Source: Frankineae bacterium MT45
GTDB taxonomy: Bacteria > Actinomycetota > Actinomycetes > Mycobacteriales > Jatrophihabitantaceae
Reading direction: 5' to 3'
Assembly: GCA_900100325.1 (NCBI GenBank)
Contig: LT629697.1
Location: forward strand, 2,291,423 to 2,355,422
DNA: 64,000 nt
A program made the position numbers and the translations under genes. Under the pieces are notes generated by a model. It was given only the letters and a program-made list of their open reading frames with translations. It was not told the origin of the DNA and did not search any database. Positions 37,794 through 46,973 of the stretch are shown here, piece by piece; the stretch's first letter is position 1, and every line of letters begins with the position of its first letter.

Positions 37794-40700
37794 TTAGCCG
37801 TTCATCGAGCGACGCCGACGCTGCGCGCTGAGCAGGAAGCCGATGCCCAGACCCAGCATCGCCACCGCCAGTGCCAGCGGACCAACCGAGTTGAACCCGG
37901 TCATGGCCAAATCATCGGTTCCGCTGCTCGGCGGCGGGGTCAATGCGATGGCATCCACCCCTGACTCGGTCGCGAAGAACCCGAAGTCGAGGCTCAGGTC
38001 GCTGTCGCCGCCGGTGAGCGCGAGGCTGGTCGCACTCCCGTTGGAGGAGTCGGTGTCGCGGGTGCCGGCACCGGTGATCGTCGTCTGGTATCCGGCCGGC
38101 ACCGTCGAGGCGAGCACGCTGACCGTGTACGTGCCAGGCGGCAGGTTGCTGAACCCGTACTTGCCGTTGGCGTCCGACTTGGTCGGCGCCACGGCCACGC
38201 CATTCAGGTCGGTGACCGGCTGGCCCTTCGAGTCGGTCAGGGTCAGGGTCACTCCAGCCAGGCCCTTCTCGCCGGCATCCTGGATGCCGTTGTGGTTCTT
38301 GTCGACCCACACGTAGTCACCGACCGACACCGGCTTGACGAATCCGAAGTCGAGCGAGAGGTCGCTCTGCCCACCGGTGAGGGCGCTGCTCTCGGCGTGA
38401 CCGGTGTCGGAGTCCACTGTCCGGTCCGAGCCCTGGTTGGCCAGCGTCGGCACGTCGCCGGACGGAACCGTGGTGTTGTCGAGCGTGACGATGTACTGCC
38501 CCGGCGGCAGGTCGCTGAAGAGGTACTTGCCCGAGGCATCGGTTACCTGAGGGGCGACGGCCTTGCCATTGACGTCGGTGACCGGCTTGCCGGCCGCGTC
38601 GGTGAGGTTCAGCGTGACGCCGGGGATGCCCTGCTCGCCGGCGTCCTGGATCCCGTTGTGGTTGCTGTCCAACCAGACGTAGTCACCGACGCTGACCTTG
38701 CCCGGGTTGCTGGCAAAGTAAGGGTTGTGTGACTCGACGGGCTTACCGGAGACAGCGCCGCTGGCGGTCACGGTTCCGATGTCCTCGTGGTCAGGGCCCT
38801 GGCTGACGCCGATGAGCTTCGCTGTGCAGGTGAAGAACTTGCCGGGCAGCAGCGGACCGGCGGCCCAGGTGAGGCCCGAGGACGGGCCGCCGAGCGGGCT
38901 GAAGTCACAGCTCTGTCCGGTGACCGTTCCGTTGGTGACCACCGCGTCGGAGACGACGATGTTCTTCAGCGCCTCCGTGCCGGTGTTGGTCACCGTGTAG
39001 ACGAGGTCGGTGCTGCCGTTGGGCAGGATGACCTTGGTGTCGGCGGTGTCGGCATCGTTGCCCGCGGCGTCCTTCTTCACGATCTTGATCGACGGTGCCG
39101 GGGTCCAGAAGCCGAAGTCGAGGCTCAGATCCTCCTGGCCGCCGACGAGCACCTTGCTGGTGGCGGAACCGGTGCTCGAATCCTTCTCCCGGTCGTCGCC
39201 GGCTCCAGCGAGCGTCGGGAAGAGGCCGGCCGGGACCGTCGAGTCGTCGATGCTGACGATGTACTGCCCGGGCGGAAGTTCGCCGAACCCGTACTTGCCA
39301 TCGGCATCGGTCAGCGTCGGTGCCACCGTCGTGCCGTTGATGTCCTTGACGGGCTTGCCATCGGCGTCGGTCAGCGAGAGGCGGACATCCTTGATGCCCT
39401 GCTCGCCGGCGTCCTGAATTCCGTTGTGGTTCGCGTCGATCCAGACGTAATCACCGACGTTCACCTTGCCGGGGTTGCTCGCAAAGTACGGGTTCTTGTC
39501 CCAGACGTGCACCCCGGAGAACTCACCGTCTGCCGTCACGTTGCCGGTGTCCTCATGATCGGTGCCGGGCGCTACGCCGGTGAGGTTGGCCGTGCAGGTG
39601 AACGAGGCCCCAATCGCAAACGGGCCGGGCCAGGTGATTCCGGCGGTCGCGTCAGCATTGCTGAGCGTGGTGCCGTCGGGCAGCTTGCAGGTCAGGTCTG
39701 AGACCGTCCCGTTGCTCTGTACCTGATCGAAGACGTGGACATTGACGAGGTCCTCGTTGGAGGCCGTCCCGTCCCGATGCCCATTGGTGACCGTGTAGAC
39801 GAGCTGGGTGCTCCCGGTCGGGAGGATGACCTTGTCAGCTGCGGTGTCCGCGTCATTGCCGGCGGCGTCCTTCTTGACGATCTTCACACCGGGCGTCGCG
39901 AGGTCGCCGTTGGCCGTCCCGCCGGCCGAGGTACGGATGATCGGCTTGGCGCCGGCCGTCTTGACGACTCCGTCGGTGGTCACGGTCGCCGTGTCCTGGA
40001 AGGTGGTGAGGTCGGGGTCGGTGAGGGTCACCGGAACGGCCAGCTGGATGAGGTGGCCGGCCGTCACCGGGTGCGTGTTGTAGGTGTAGCTCAGCGACGT
40101 GGGGGAGCACTTCAGGTCGTTCCCGATGGGCAGCAGCACTCCGTTGTTGAATGCCCCGTTCGGGCCGGTCGCGTCACCGAGGCGCGACTGGACGCCTGCA
40201 CAGTCGAACTCCTGTCCGGCGCTGGCCGTATCAGTGATCGTGGTTGTGTCGAAGGGGCCGACCGGCGTCTCGATGGCCCAGATGACTGCGTCGGTCGGGT
40301 TGGTGGCGCCCTCGTCGTTGCGGTAGAAGTAGCCGAATTTGTCGGGGATCGTGCGGTCGCGGCCGAAGGTGCCGCCGACGTTGATGTCGACTGTGGTGTC
40401 GATCGAACCGGTGAAGTGCAGGTGGGTCACTCCGGGCGCGGTGCCAGGGGCGACTTCACTGGTGAAGAAGGCGGTTCCCGCGACGTTCTGGTGGCTCGCG
40501 GCGTAGCTCGTCATGGTGAAGGTCGCGGTGTGGCCCACGATCGTTGCCGTGGCCACCAGTGCGTTGGCCGGGTCGCGCAGATCGAACCCGCTCGGGAAGT
40601 CGCCCAGCACGGACGGGATGACCAGGGTGAAGGTGTCGCCGGCCTGCGTCCCCACCGGCACCGCCCACTTGAGGCTGACTGTTACCGTGTCGGTCGGTTT

Positions 40701-40868
40701 CGGGTTCTTCGGGTTGACGTCAACCGACGTGATGGCGTTCGTGATGTCCTTGGCTCCGGCTCGGCTGCCGGTGTAGGCCAGGACTCCGGCTACGGCCAAC
40801 GCGAGCGTCAGAATCAACGCCAAGAACTGCTTCTGGTGCGCACGAATAGGCATCAAAAAGGTGCTCAA
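37794..40868 (-). CDS. Large surface protein with SdrD B-like and DUF11-like repeats and a LAxTG sorting signal
   Basis: A 1024-aa secreted protein. It has a signal-peptide/TM segment (about 16-35) and an N-terminal region of about 280 residues without a recognised motif. Two DUF11-like repeats (each starting near KIVKKDAAGNDADTA) follow, and three SdrD B-like domains with VGDYVW and NHNGIQDAGE at about 468, 723 and 846. The end has LAMTG at about 983-987, a hydrophobic helix and RRRRS. That is a sorting signal of the LAxTG type used by class E sortases. The TTG at 40868 has GGGGGATGGA upstream. A GTG at 40916 or an ATG at 40853 are alternatives. It is likely an adhesive or structural wall-anchored protein. 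Confidence 0.88.
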   Translation of the reverse strand: MSTFLMPIRAHQKQFLALILTLALAVAGVLAYTGSRAGAKDITNAITSVDVNPKNPKPTDTVTVSLKWAVPVGTQAGDTFTLVIPSVLGDFPSGFDLRDPANALVATATIVGHTATFTMTSYAASHQNVAGTAFFTSEVAPGTAPGVTHLHFTGSIDTTVDINVGGTFGRDRTIPDKFGYFYRNDEGATNPTDAVIWAIETPVGPFDTTTITDTASAGQEFDCAGVQSRLGDATGPNGAFNNGVLLPIGNDLKCSPTSLSYTYNTHPVTAGHLIQLAVPVTLTDPDLTTFQDTATVTTDGVVKTAGAKPIIRTSAGGTANGDLATPGVKIVKKDAAGNDADTAADKVILPTGSTQLVYTVTNGHRDGTASNEDLVNVHVFDQVQSNGTVSDLTCKLPDGTTLSNADATAGITWPGPFAIGASFTCTANLTGVAPGTDHEDTGNVTADGEFSGVHVWDKNPYFASNPGKVNVGDYVWIDANHNGIQDAGEQGIKDVRLSLTDADGKPVKDINGTTVAPTLTDADGKYGFGELPPGQYIVSIDDSTVPAGLFPTLAGAGDDREKDSSTGSATSKVLVGGQEDLSLDFGFWTPAPSIKIVKKDAAGNDADTADTKVILPNGSTDLVYTVTNTGTEALKNIVVSDAVVTNGTVTGQSCDFSPLGGPSSGLTWAAGPLLPGKFFTCTAKLIGVSQGPDHEDIGTVTASGAVSGKPVESHNPYFASNPGKVSVGDYVWLDSNHNGIQDAGEQGIPGVTLNLTDAAGKPVTDVNGKAVAPQVTDASGKYLFSDLPPGQYIVTLDNTTVPSGDVPTLANQGSDRTVDSDTGHAESSALTGGQSDLSLDFGFVKPVSVGDYVWVDKNHNGIQDAGEKGLAGVTLTLTDSKGQPVTDLNGVAVAPTKSDANGKYGFSNLPPGTYTVSVLASTVPAGYQTTITGAGTRDTDSSNGSATSLALTGGDSDLSLDFGFFATESGVDAIALTPPPSSGTDDLAMTGFNSVGPLALAVAMLGLGIGFLLSAQRRRRSMNG

Positions 40869-41071
40869 AATAGTTCCATCCCCCGATAGGACCTTTGGTC
40901 GCCAGAAGGTTAACACCGGTTCCTACTACTTGTCGTACCGAAAAATCTAGAGGGTTTCGCGTGATTAGGCGGTAAATCCGAAGCCCTCCGAGCGGCGACC
41001 ACTAGCATTCAGGGAGATGTCGATCGGTGTTGGCGAGGTTCGTCGCCATTGTCTGCTTACAGGGAGTCATT

Positions 41072-43111
41072 GTGTCCGTCAGTTCTGTTCAACCTGCGGC
41101 TCGCCTTGTGGTGAAAGTCACCGCAGGTACCAGCGCATTCGAGGCGCTGCGGGAGGCCGGCGCCGACCTGAACGGACCGGGCGGCGTCGTCGTCGTTCGT
41201 GACAGCGACGGTGAACTCCACGACCTGGCCTGGATCCCAGAGGTGGATTCGGAAGTCACCGCGGTGATGGCCGACGAACCAGATGGACTCGCCGTCATCC
41301 GACACTCGGCCGCCCACGTCGCCGCCCAGGCCGTGCAGCAACTCTTCCCCGGCACCACCTTGGGTATCGGGCCGCCGGTCGAGAACGGCTTCTACTACGA
41401 CTTCATGCCCGAGCGCCCCTTCACCCCGGATGACCTGGTGGCCATCGAGAAGCGGATGGGCGAGATCATCAAGTCCGGCCAGCGATTCTCCCGCCGTCCG
41501 ATCAGTGATGAGGACGCCCGCGCCGAGCTCTCCCATGAGCCGTTCAAACTTGAGCTGATCGGGCTGAAGGGTGGTGCCGCCGCCGAGGAGTCGGTCGAGG
41601 TCGGCTCAGGCGCACTGACCATGTACGACAACCTGGACGCCAAGTCGGGGGAGCGGGTCTGGACCGATCTCTGTCGTGGCCCGCACCTGCCCACCACCCG
41701 CCGCATCCCGGCCTTCAAGTTGATGCGCACGGCCGCGGCCTACTGGCGGGGGAGCGAGAAGAACCCGCAGTTGCAACGTCTTTACGGCACCGCCTGGGCC
41801 TCCCGCGACGATCTGAAGGCCTACCTGGCCCAGCTCGAGGAGGCCGCCAAGCGCGACCACCGCAAGCTCGGTTCGGAGCTCGACCTCTTCTCCTTCCCCG
41901 ACGAACTGGGGTCCGGCCTGGCCGTCTTCCATCCGAAGGGCGGCGTGCTCCGCAAGGAGATGGAGGACTACTCGCGAGCCAAGCACGTCGAGGCCGGCTA
42001 TGAATTCGTCAACACCCCGCATATCACCAAGGGCGCGCTCTACGAGATCTCCGGGCACCTGCAGTGGTACGCCGACGGCATGTATCCGCCGATGCATCTG
42101 GACGCCGAGCTCGGGCCGGACGGTGAGGTCCGCAAGCCGGGTCAGGACTACTACCTGAAGCCGATGAACTGCCCGATGCACTGCCTGATCTATCGGTCGC
42201 GCGGCCGCTCCTACCGCGAACTCCCGTTGCGACTCTTCGAGTTCGGCGCTGTGTATCGCTATGAAAAGTCAGGGGTTATTCACGGGCTGACCCGCGTCCG
42301 CGGCATGACGCAGGACGATGCGCACATCTACTGCAGCCGCGAGCAGATGCGTGACGAACTCACCTCTCTGCTCGGATTCGTCCTCGACCTGCTGCGCGAC
42401 TACGGCCTGGACGACTTCTATCTGGAGCTGTCGACGAAGGACCCGGTGAAGTACGTCGGATCCGATGAGGACTGGGAGGTCGCCACCCAGACGCTGGCCG
42501 AAGTGGCCACCGCCTCCGGCCTCGAGCTGGTGCCTGATCCCGGAGGTGCCGCGTTCTACGGCCCGAAGATCTCCGTGCAGGCGCGCGACGCGATCGGGCG
42601 CACCTGGCAGATGTCGACCATCCAGCTCGACTTCAACCTCCCGAAGCGATTCGAGCTTGAATTCCAAGGGTCTGACGGCGATCGCCACCAGCCGGTGATG
42701 ATCCACCGGGCGCTCTTCGGATCGATCGAGCGCTTCATCGGCGTGCTCACCGAGCACTACGCCGGTGCCTTCCCGGCGTGGCTCTCACCGGTGCAGGTGG
42801 TCGGTATCCCGGTCAGCGAGTCGCAGGTCGACTACCTGCACGACGTCGCTGCCAAGCTGCGGGCGGTTGGGGTTCGGGTCGAGGTGGACGACTCCGCCGA
42901 CCGGATGCAGAAGAAGATCCGCACGGCTCAGAAGTCGAAGGTGCCGTTCATGCTCATCGCTGGCGAGACCGACGCCGAGAGTGGCGCCGTCTCCTTCCGC
43001 TATCGCGATGGCGAGCAGCGCAACGCGATCCCGGTCGACCAGGCGGTGAGTGAGATCGTCGAGTTCATCCGAACCCGCAAGAACGTCTCGCCGACGTCGG
43101 CCCTCTTTTGA
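41072..43111 (+). CDS. thrS: Threonyl-tRNA synthetase
   Basis: Charges tRNA-Thr. It has an N-terminal TGS-like domain (about 10-70) and a second additional (editing) domain with [11 protein letters not shown]. The class II core carries [25 protein letters not shown] and [13 protein letters not shown], and an anticodon-binding domain ends the protein. I chose GTG 41072 (679 aa) because AGGGAG lies 5 nt upstream; a TTG at 41027 would add 15 unconserved residues. I saw no T-box in the leader. The stop overlaps the HIT gene by 1 nt. Confidence 0.96.
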   Translation: MSVSSVQPAARLVVKVTAGTSAFEALREAGADLNGPGGVVVVRDSDGELHDLAWIPEVDSEVTAVMADEPDGLAVIRHSAAHVAAQAVQQLFPGTTLGIGPPVENGFYYDFMPERPFTPDDLVAIEKRMGEIIKSGQRFSRRPISDEDARAELSHEPFKLELIGLKGGAAAEESVEVGSGALTMYDNLDAKSGERVWTDLCRGPHLPTTRRIPAFKLMRTAAAYWRGSEKNPQLQRLYGTAWASRDDLKAYLAQLEEAAKRDHRKLGSELDLFSFPDELGSGLAVFHPKGGVLRKEMEDYSRAKHVEAGYEFVNTPHITKGALYEISGHLQWYADGMYPPMHLDAELGPDGEVRKPGQDYYLKPMNCPMHCLIYRSRGRSYRELPLRLFEFGAVYRYEKSGVIHGLTRVRGMTQDDAHIYCSREQMRDELTSLLGFVLDLLRDYGLDDFYLELSTKDPVKYVGSDEDWEVATQTLAEVATASGLELVPDPGGAAFYGPKISVQARDAIGRTWQMSTIQLDFNLPKRFELEFQGSDGDRHQPVMIHRALFGSIERFIGVLTEHYAGAFPAWLSPVQVVGIPVSESQVDYLHDVAAKLRAVGVRVEVDDSADRMQKKIRTAQKSKVPFMLIAGETDAESGAVSFRYRDGEQRNAIPVDQAVSEIVEFIRTRKNVSPTSALF

Positions 43112-43710
43112 TGGGCAGCGACTCCGAAGAATTGGAGACGCTCCCAGCCGAGTCGTTCGCCGGTGAGGCCGACGGTTTCGGTCGACTCTGGACGCCGCAC
43201 CGGATGGCCTACATCAAAGGCGAGGGAAAACCGGCACATTCGGACGCCGGGGATCACTGTCCCTTCTGTCGCGCCCCAACGCTCTCGGACGTTGATGGCC
43301 TGATCGTTGCCCGCGGCGAGCAGGCCTACGCAGTCCTCAACCTCTACCCGTACAACTCGGGGCATTTGATGGCGGTGCCTTATCGCCACGTCGCCGACTA
43401 CACCGAGCTGCGCGACGGCGAGGTGGCCGAGATCGCTGAGCTGACCCAGATCGCGATGCGCACGATCCGGGATATCGCTGCACCCCACGGGTTCAACATC
43501 GGGATGAATCAGGGAGAAGTCGCCGGCGCCGGCATCGCGGCCCACCTGCACCAGCACATCGTTCCCAGATGGGGCGGCGACACCAACTTCATCCCGATCG
43601 TCGCGCACACCAGAGTGCTGCCCCAACTTCTCTCCGAGACGCGGGCAGCGCTGGCTGAGGCCTGGCCGTCGCGCGAACCAGTATCGGACGGGACAGGAGC
43701 ATTCACGTGA
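43111..43710 (+). CDS. HIT-family protein, probable Ap4A phosphorylase (Rv2613c-like)
   Basis: A 199-aa histidine-triad protein with a CPFC zinc pair near residue 51 and the active-site HLHQHIVPRW (HxHxH) near 144-153. In mycobacteria the gene after thrS (Rv2613c) encodes an Ap4A phosphorylase of this type. Ap4A is a by-product of tRNA synthetases, so the pairing with thrS makes biochemical sense. The ATG overlaps the thrS stop (TGATG), and the end overlaps the next gene by 4 nt. Confidence 0.88.
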   Translation: MGSDSEELETLPAESFAGEADGFGRLWTPHRMAYIKGEGKPAHSDAGDHCPFCRAPTLSDVDGLIVARGEQAYAVLNLYPYNSGHLMAVPYRHVADYTELRDGEVAEIAELTQIAMRTIRDIAAPHGFNIGMNQGEVAGAGIAAHLHQHIVPRWGGDTNFIPIVAHTRVLPQLLSETRAALAEAWPSREPVSDGTGAFT

Positions 43711-44789
43711 CAGTGCTGCATCTGCGGGGCGTCTTCCTGCCTGACGAGGTCGAGCGCGATGCCTGGATCGTCGACGGGCACCTCACCTTCGACCGCTACA
43801 GCGGTGCCGCGGAGACGATCGCCTCCGGCGGTTGGATCATCCCCGGCCTGGTCGACGCGCACTGCCATGTCGGGCTCGCACCCACCGGGCATCTCGATGA
43901 TCCGCAGGATCAGGCGGCCCAGGCGATCACCGATCGCGAGGCGGGCGTACTGCTCATGCGCGACGCCGGATCGCCCGTCGACAACCGCAGCGTCCAGCTG
44001 CGCGAAGACCTGCCTCGACTGATCCGCGCCGGTCGTCACATTGCCCGCCCGCATCGCTACATTCGTGGCCTCGGCGTGGAGGTCGAACCGCCGTCGCTGG
44101 TCGAGCAGGTGGAGATTCAGGCCGCTGCCGGTGACGGCTGGGTGAAGCTCGCCGCCGACTGGATCGACCGCGATGACGGTGATCTGGCTCCGGTCTGGCC
44201 GGATGACGTGCTGGTCGCCGCGATCGGCCGGGCCCACGAATTGGGCGTCCGGGTGGCCGCACACGTCTTCGGTGAGGATGCGCTGCCAGGACTCATCGCC
44301 GCCGGAATCGATTCGATCGAACACGCCACCGGACTGCACGGCGATCTGGTTGACGAGTGCGCGGCCCGGGGCATCGCGATTGTCCCGACCCTGGTGAACA
44401 TCGACAATTTCCCGAACATCGCCTCGTTCGGAGAGGCGAAGTTTCCCCGCTACGCCGCTCACATGCGTGCCCTCTTCGACTCCTCCCGCCCGCGGGTGCG
44501 CGATGCCTGGGAGGCCGGCGTGCCGATCTACACCGGCACCGACGCCGGCGGCATGCTGCCCCACGGACTGATCCAGGACGAGATTCGTTCGCTCGTCGCA
44601 GCCGGTATCCCGCAGGCGGAGGTGATCGCGCAGGCCTCCTGGCGTGGTCGTGAGTGGCTGGGGCTACCCGGACTGGTGGAGGGGGCGCCGGCCGATCTGC
44701 TGGTGTTGTCGGCGGATCCGCGCGTGGAACTCGACGCGCTTCGAGCGCCTCTGCGCACCGTGCTCAGGGGCGCACCGATTCCGTCCTAG
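43707..44789 (+). CDS. Metal-dependent amidohydrolase
   Basis: A 360-aa TIM-barrel hydrolase of the amidohydrolase superfamily. Metal ligands are visible: HxH in DAHCHVG (about 52), a candidate carboxylated Lys in WVKLAADW, His in VAAHVFG, His in IEHATG and the Asp of YTGTDAGG. It closes with the barrel-cap strands containing GAPADLLVL. The imidazolonepropionase/prolidase-like subgroup is likely, but the substrate is unknown. GTG start overlaps the HIT gene, so it is co-transcribed with thrS. Confidence 0.87.
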   Translation: MTVLHLRGVFLPDEVERDAWIVDGHLTFDRYSGAAETIASGGWIIPGLVDAHCHVGLAPTGHLDDPQDQAAQAITDREAGVLLMRDAGSPVDNRSVQLREDLPRLIRAGRHIARPHRYIRGLGVEVEPPSLVEQVEIQAAAGDGWVKLAADWIDRDDGDLAPVWPDDVLVAAIGRAHELGVRVAAHVFGEDALPGLIAAGIDSIEHATGLHGDLVDECAARGIAIVPTLVNIDNFPNIASFGEAKFPRYAAHMRALFDSSRPRVRDAWEAGVPIYTGTDAGGMLPHGLIQDEIRSLVAAGIPQAEVIAQASWRGREWLGLPGLVEGAPADLLVLSADPRVELDALRAPLRTVLRGAPIPS

Positions 44790-44903
44790 ATCGGACTGCC
44801 CTAACCAAATTTGTAAGCATTCAACTACGGGAAGTGACATTTCTGTTAGCTGCGGCTTCAATGGAGATCGCTGGATCTACCTTGGGGGCGGAGACATCTC
44901 TAC

Positions 44904-45659
44904 ATGGGTGCGGACCGGGGTCCTCCGCGCGTCGACGCCGAATCCGACGGACCCACCCCCTCGCCGGCGGTGCTCCCAGGATCGCGGCAGTTCACTGTCA
45001 TCGCGCCGGCGGAGTCCTCGCTCGCCGTAGCCCTGCGGGCGACCCTGGTCGCTCGGGGCTGGGAACCGCGGGACCCCACGTTGTCCGGAGCGTTGCATCG
45101 ACGCCCAACCCTGCCGGCGCTGGTCCTGGTTGAGGATGATGACGGGCAACTAGCCCCCGAGCGCCCGGACGCCGAGATCGCGGCGCGTTCGACACTGCGC
45201 GGTTTCGTCTGTCTCGGTTCGGTGCGTTCACTGCCCTTGCTGGTGCCGCTGGCGGCCCGAGGCGCCATGGTGCTCAATCAGGCGATTCCCTTCACGGCGC
45301 TGGTACGCCTCATCGAGCAGGCGTTTCACGGCGGCCCGGTGGGTGTAGTCGACAGCGGGAACCGCAACTCGTCCGCGGCCATGCTTCGGGATCGGCTCGC
45401 CGAATCGGCGGCGCTCCAGACCCTGACGCCGGCCGAGGCTCAGACGCTACGTGCCCTGCAGGCTGGGCTCACGGCCACGCAGATCGCCGTCCGCACCCAG
45501 CACTCGGTGCACACCATCCGCAGTCAAATCAAGGCGGTCCTCGGCAAACTCGACGTGACTTCGCAGGTCGCGGCGGTGGCTCTGGCGCATCGGGTGGGTC
45601 CAGCCGACTGGATGACGTCGGGCGTCAATTTCACCAATTTTGGGGATGGGGGGTTGTGA
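44904..45659 (+). CDS. LuxR-type HTH transcriptional regulator with degenerate receiver-like N-terminus
   Basis: A 251-aa protein. The C-terminal region (about 170-240) is a LuxR/GerE helix-turn-helix: LTPAEAQTLRALQAG, then LTATQIAVRT and SVHTIRSQIKAVLGKL. The N-terminal 140 residues look like an alpha/beta receiver domain (FTVIAPAE, LPALVLVEDDD, GFVCLGS). The phosphorylation-site pattern is not clear and no cognate kinase lies nearby. It probably controls the two genes that follow 99 bp downstream on the same strand. ATG 44904. Confidence 0.85.
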   Translation: MGADRGPPRVDAESDGPTPSPAVLPGSRQFTVIAPAESSLAVALRATLVARGWEPRDPTLSGALHRRPTLPALVLVEDDDGQLAPERPDAEIAARSTLRGFVCLGSVRSLPLLVPLAARGAMVLNQAIPFTALVRLIEQAFHGGPVGVVDSGNRNSSAAMLRDRLAESAALQTLTPAEAQTLRALQAGLTATQIAVRTQHSVHTIRSQIKAVLGKLDVTSQVAAVALAHRVGPADWMTSGVNFTNFGDGGL

Positions 45660-45688
45660 CTGTCGGTGTGAGAGTGACTACGTCCGGT

Positions 45689-45729
45689 GCTTCCCATCGG
45701 CGCCTGCGTATCGCGGTCGATCGGGAAGC
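45689..45729 (+). promoter_or_regulatory. Leader hairpin before the helical/beta-protein pair
   Basis: GCTTCCC-ATCG (45689-45699) pairs with CGATC-GGGAAGC (45718-45729) with one bulged base and an 18-nt loop. It lies 29 nt before the ATG of the helical protein and could be an attenuator or an mRNA-stabilising element. Confidence 0.4.
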
Positions 45730-45758
45730 AACCTCGCAAATCGACAGGAGTCATCAAA

Positions 45759-46571
45759 ATGGGCATGTCACCGAGCATCCAGAAACTCGAAGCGAACGAG
45801 AAGGAGTTCCGCGACTATCTCGCGCAATTGCAGGCGGATCTCGCCAACAAGAGTGCGGCGGAGTCCGCCAAGTTGAAGGACAAGATCACCCAGTTCTACG
45901 CCGACAACAAGTACACCGACGCCAAGGATCTGGTGTCGGGCATGAACTACGACTTCATGCATCAGGCCGAGTTCAGCCTCGAGAATATGCAGAGCATCAT
46001 CGACGCCATCTCCAAGTCGGTCTTCGCCAACGGCAAGTCACCCGACGGCGCGAAGGTCTCGAAGGACGGCACGGCGGCCGCCGCCTCCAGCCTGGGTCCC
46101 GAGGTCGGCGAGATGGCGAACCTCGAGCTCTATATCGCCGGTCAGGTGTTCGACGTGCTGAGCAGCGTCATTCTCAGTTTCGGGACGTCGACGACCATCA
46201 ACTTCAACACCAACATCCAGTCCAAGCCGCTCGGCTACGGCATGCAGATGTTCACCGCGGTCGCCGCCGACAGCTATGAGGCGCAGGCATTCTTCGACAA
46301 GGAGTACATCCACGAATACCTCTACCTGTACGACGTCCGGTTCTCCGCTCAGCAGGCTAAGGCCGAGATGACGCAGACGCTCATCGAGCTCTATGAGGAT
46401 CAGCTCGCCGCCTTCAAGGCGCGCGAGGAGGACCTGCTTGACCAACTCGTGAAGAAGACGCTCACCGACGCGGCCTACGCGACGTCCAATGCGATCTACG
46501 ACAAGTTGATCGACGCGGTCGAGAAAAAAGTCGAGCAGCTCAAGATCGCAGCGCTGACGGTGAAGTCATGA
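45759..46571 (+). CDS. Unrecognised helical protein, first gene of a coupled pair
   Basis: A 270-aa protein I do not recognise. There is no signal peptide. Residues about 8-50 and 190-268 are charged and strongly helical or coiled-coil-like. Between them lies a less charged stretch (about 100-165) with NLELYIAGQVFDVLSSVILS and a Thr/Asn-rich turn. Helical hairpin regions flanking a hydrophobic tongue occur in alpha-pore-forming proteins, but also in many others; this is only a resemblance. ATG 45759 has AGGAG 8 nt upstream. The stop overlaps the next ATG (ATGA), implying matched synthesis of the two products. A LuxR-type regulator lies upstream. Confidence 0.8.
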   Translation: MGMSPSIQKLEANEKEFRDYLAQLQADLANKSAAESAKLKDKITQFYADNKYTDAKDLVSGMNYDFMHQAEFSLENMQSIIDAISKSVFANGKSPDGAKVSKDGTAAAASSLGPEVGEMANLELYIAGQVFDVLSSVILSFGTSTTINFNTNIQSKPLGYGMQMFTAVAADSYEAQAFFDKEYIHEYLYLYDVRFSAQQAKAEMTQTLIELYEDQLAAFKAREEDLLDQLVKKTLTDAAYATSNAIYDKLIDAVEKKVEQLKIAALTVKS

Positions 46572-46942
46572 ACCTCACCGTCTCGATCAAGAACAGCACT
46601 ACTTTTACGCCGTATCTGACTGTTGTGAACCTCAACAACGCCACCTGGGTCGCCGGCCAGGCGCTCGCGGTCAACGACTCGATCGCCAACGGCAAGCGGC
46701 TCGTCGGACTCCTTGAGGGCACGCTGCCGTTCGACGGCGCAATCACGGTGCACTACACCTTCATCCCGCCCGGCCCCGATGGCGCCGACGTCGTACTCAC
46801 CTTCAGCGGCCGGGACTTCGACGGTCAGGCCTCGATCGGCTACAACGTCGATGTTCAGCCCGGCGGTGATCTCCCCAACACCGACGTCTACCTGACGCGC
46901 GACGGTAGCGAGTGGGTACTCCTGCTGGACATCGCGCCCTAG
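46568..46942 (+). CDS. Unrecognised small beta-rich protein, second gene of a coupled pair
   Basis: A 124-aa acidic protein with alternating hydrophobic residues typical of a beta-sandwich (LTVSIKNSTTFTPYLTVVNL at the start, ADVVLTFSGRDFDGQA later, WVLLLDI at the end). It has no cysteine, no signal peptide and no membrane helix. Size and composition loosely recall small beta-sandwich lipid- or glycan-binding proteins such as aegerolysins, but no diagnostic motif is present. It is translationally coupled to the helical protein upstream, so the two probably act together. Confidence 0.8.
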   Translation: MNLTVSIKNSTTFTPYLTVVNLNNATWVAGQALAVNDSIANGKRLVGLLEGTLPFDGAITVHYTFIPPGPDGADVVLTFSGRDFDGQASIGYNVDVQPGGDLPNTDVYLTRDGSEWVLLLDIAP

Positions 46943-46973
46943 CCCACCCGGTCGAAGACCGCGGGCTGGTCGT

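Noticed and set aside
40917-41071. T-box riboswitch before thrS
   Set aside because: No T-box consensus or specifier-stem arrangement could be recognised, and the gap is short.
46568-46942. Aegerolysin assignment for the small beta-rich protein
   Set aside because: Size and predicted strand content are similar, but none of the characteristic aegerolysin residues could be identified, so the family name was not applied.
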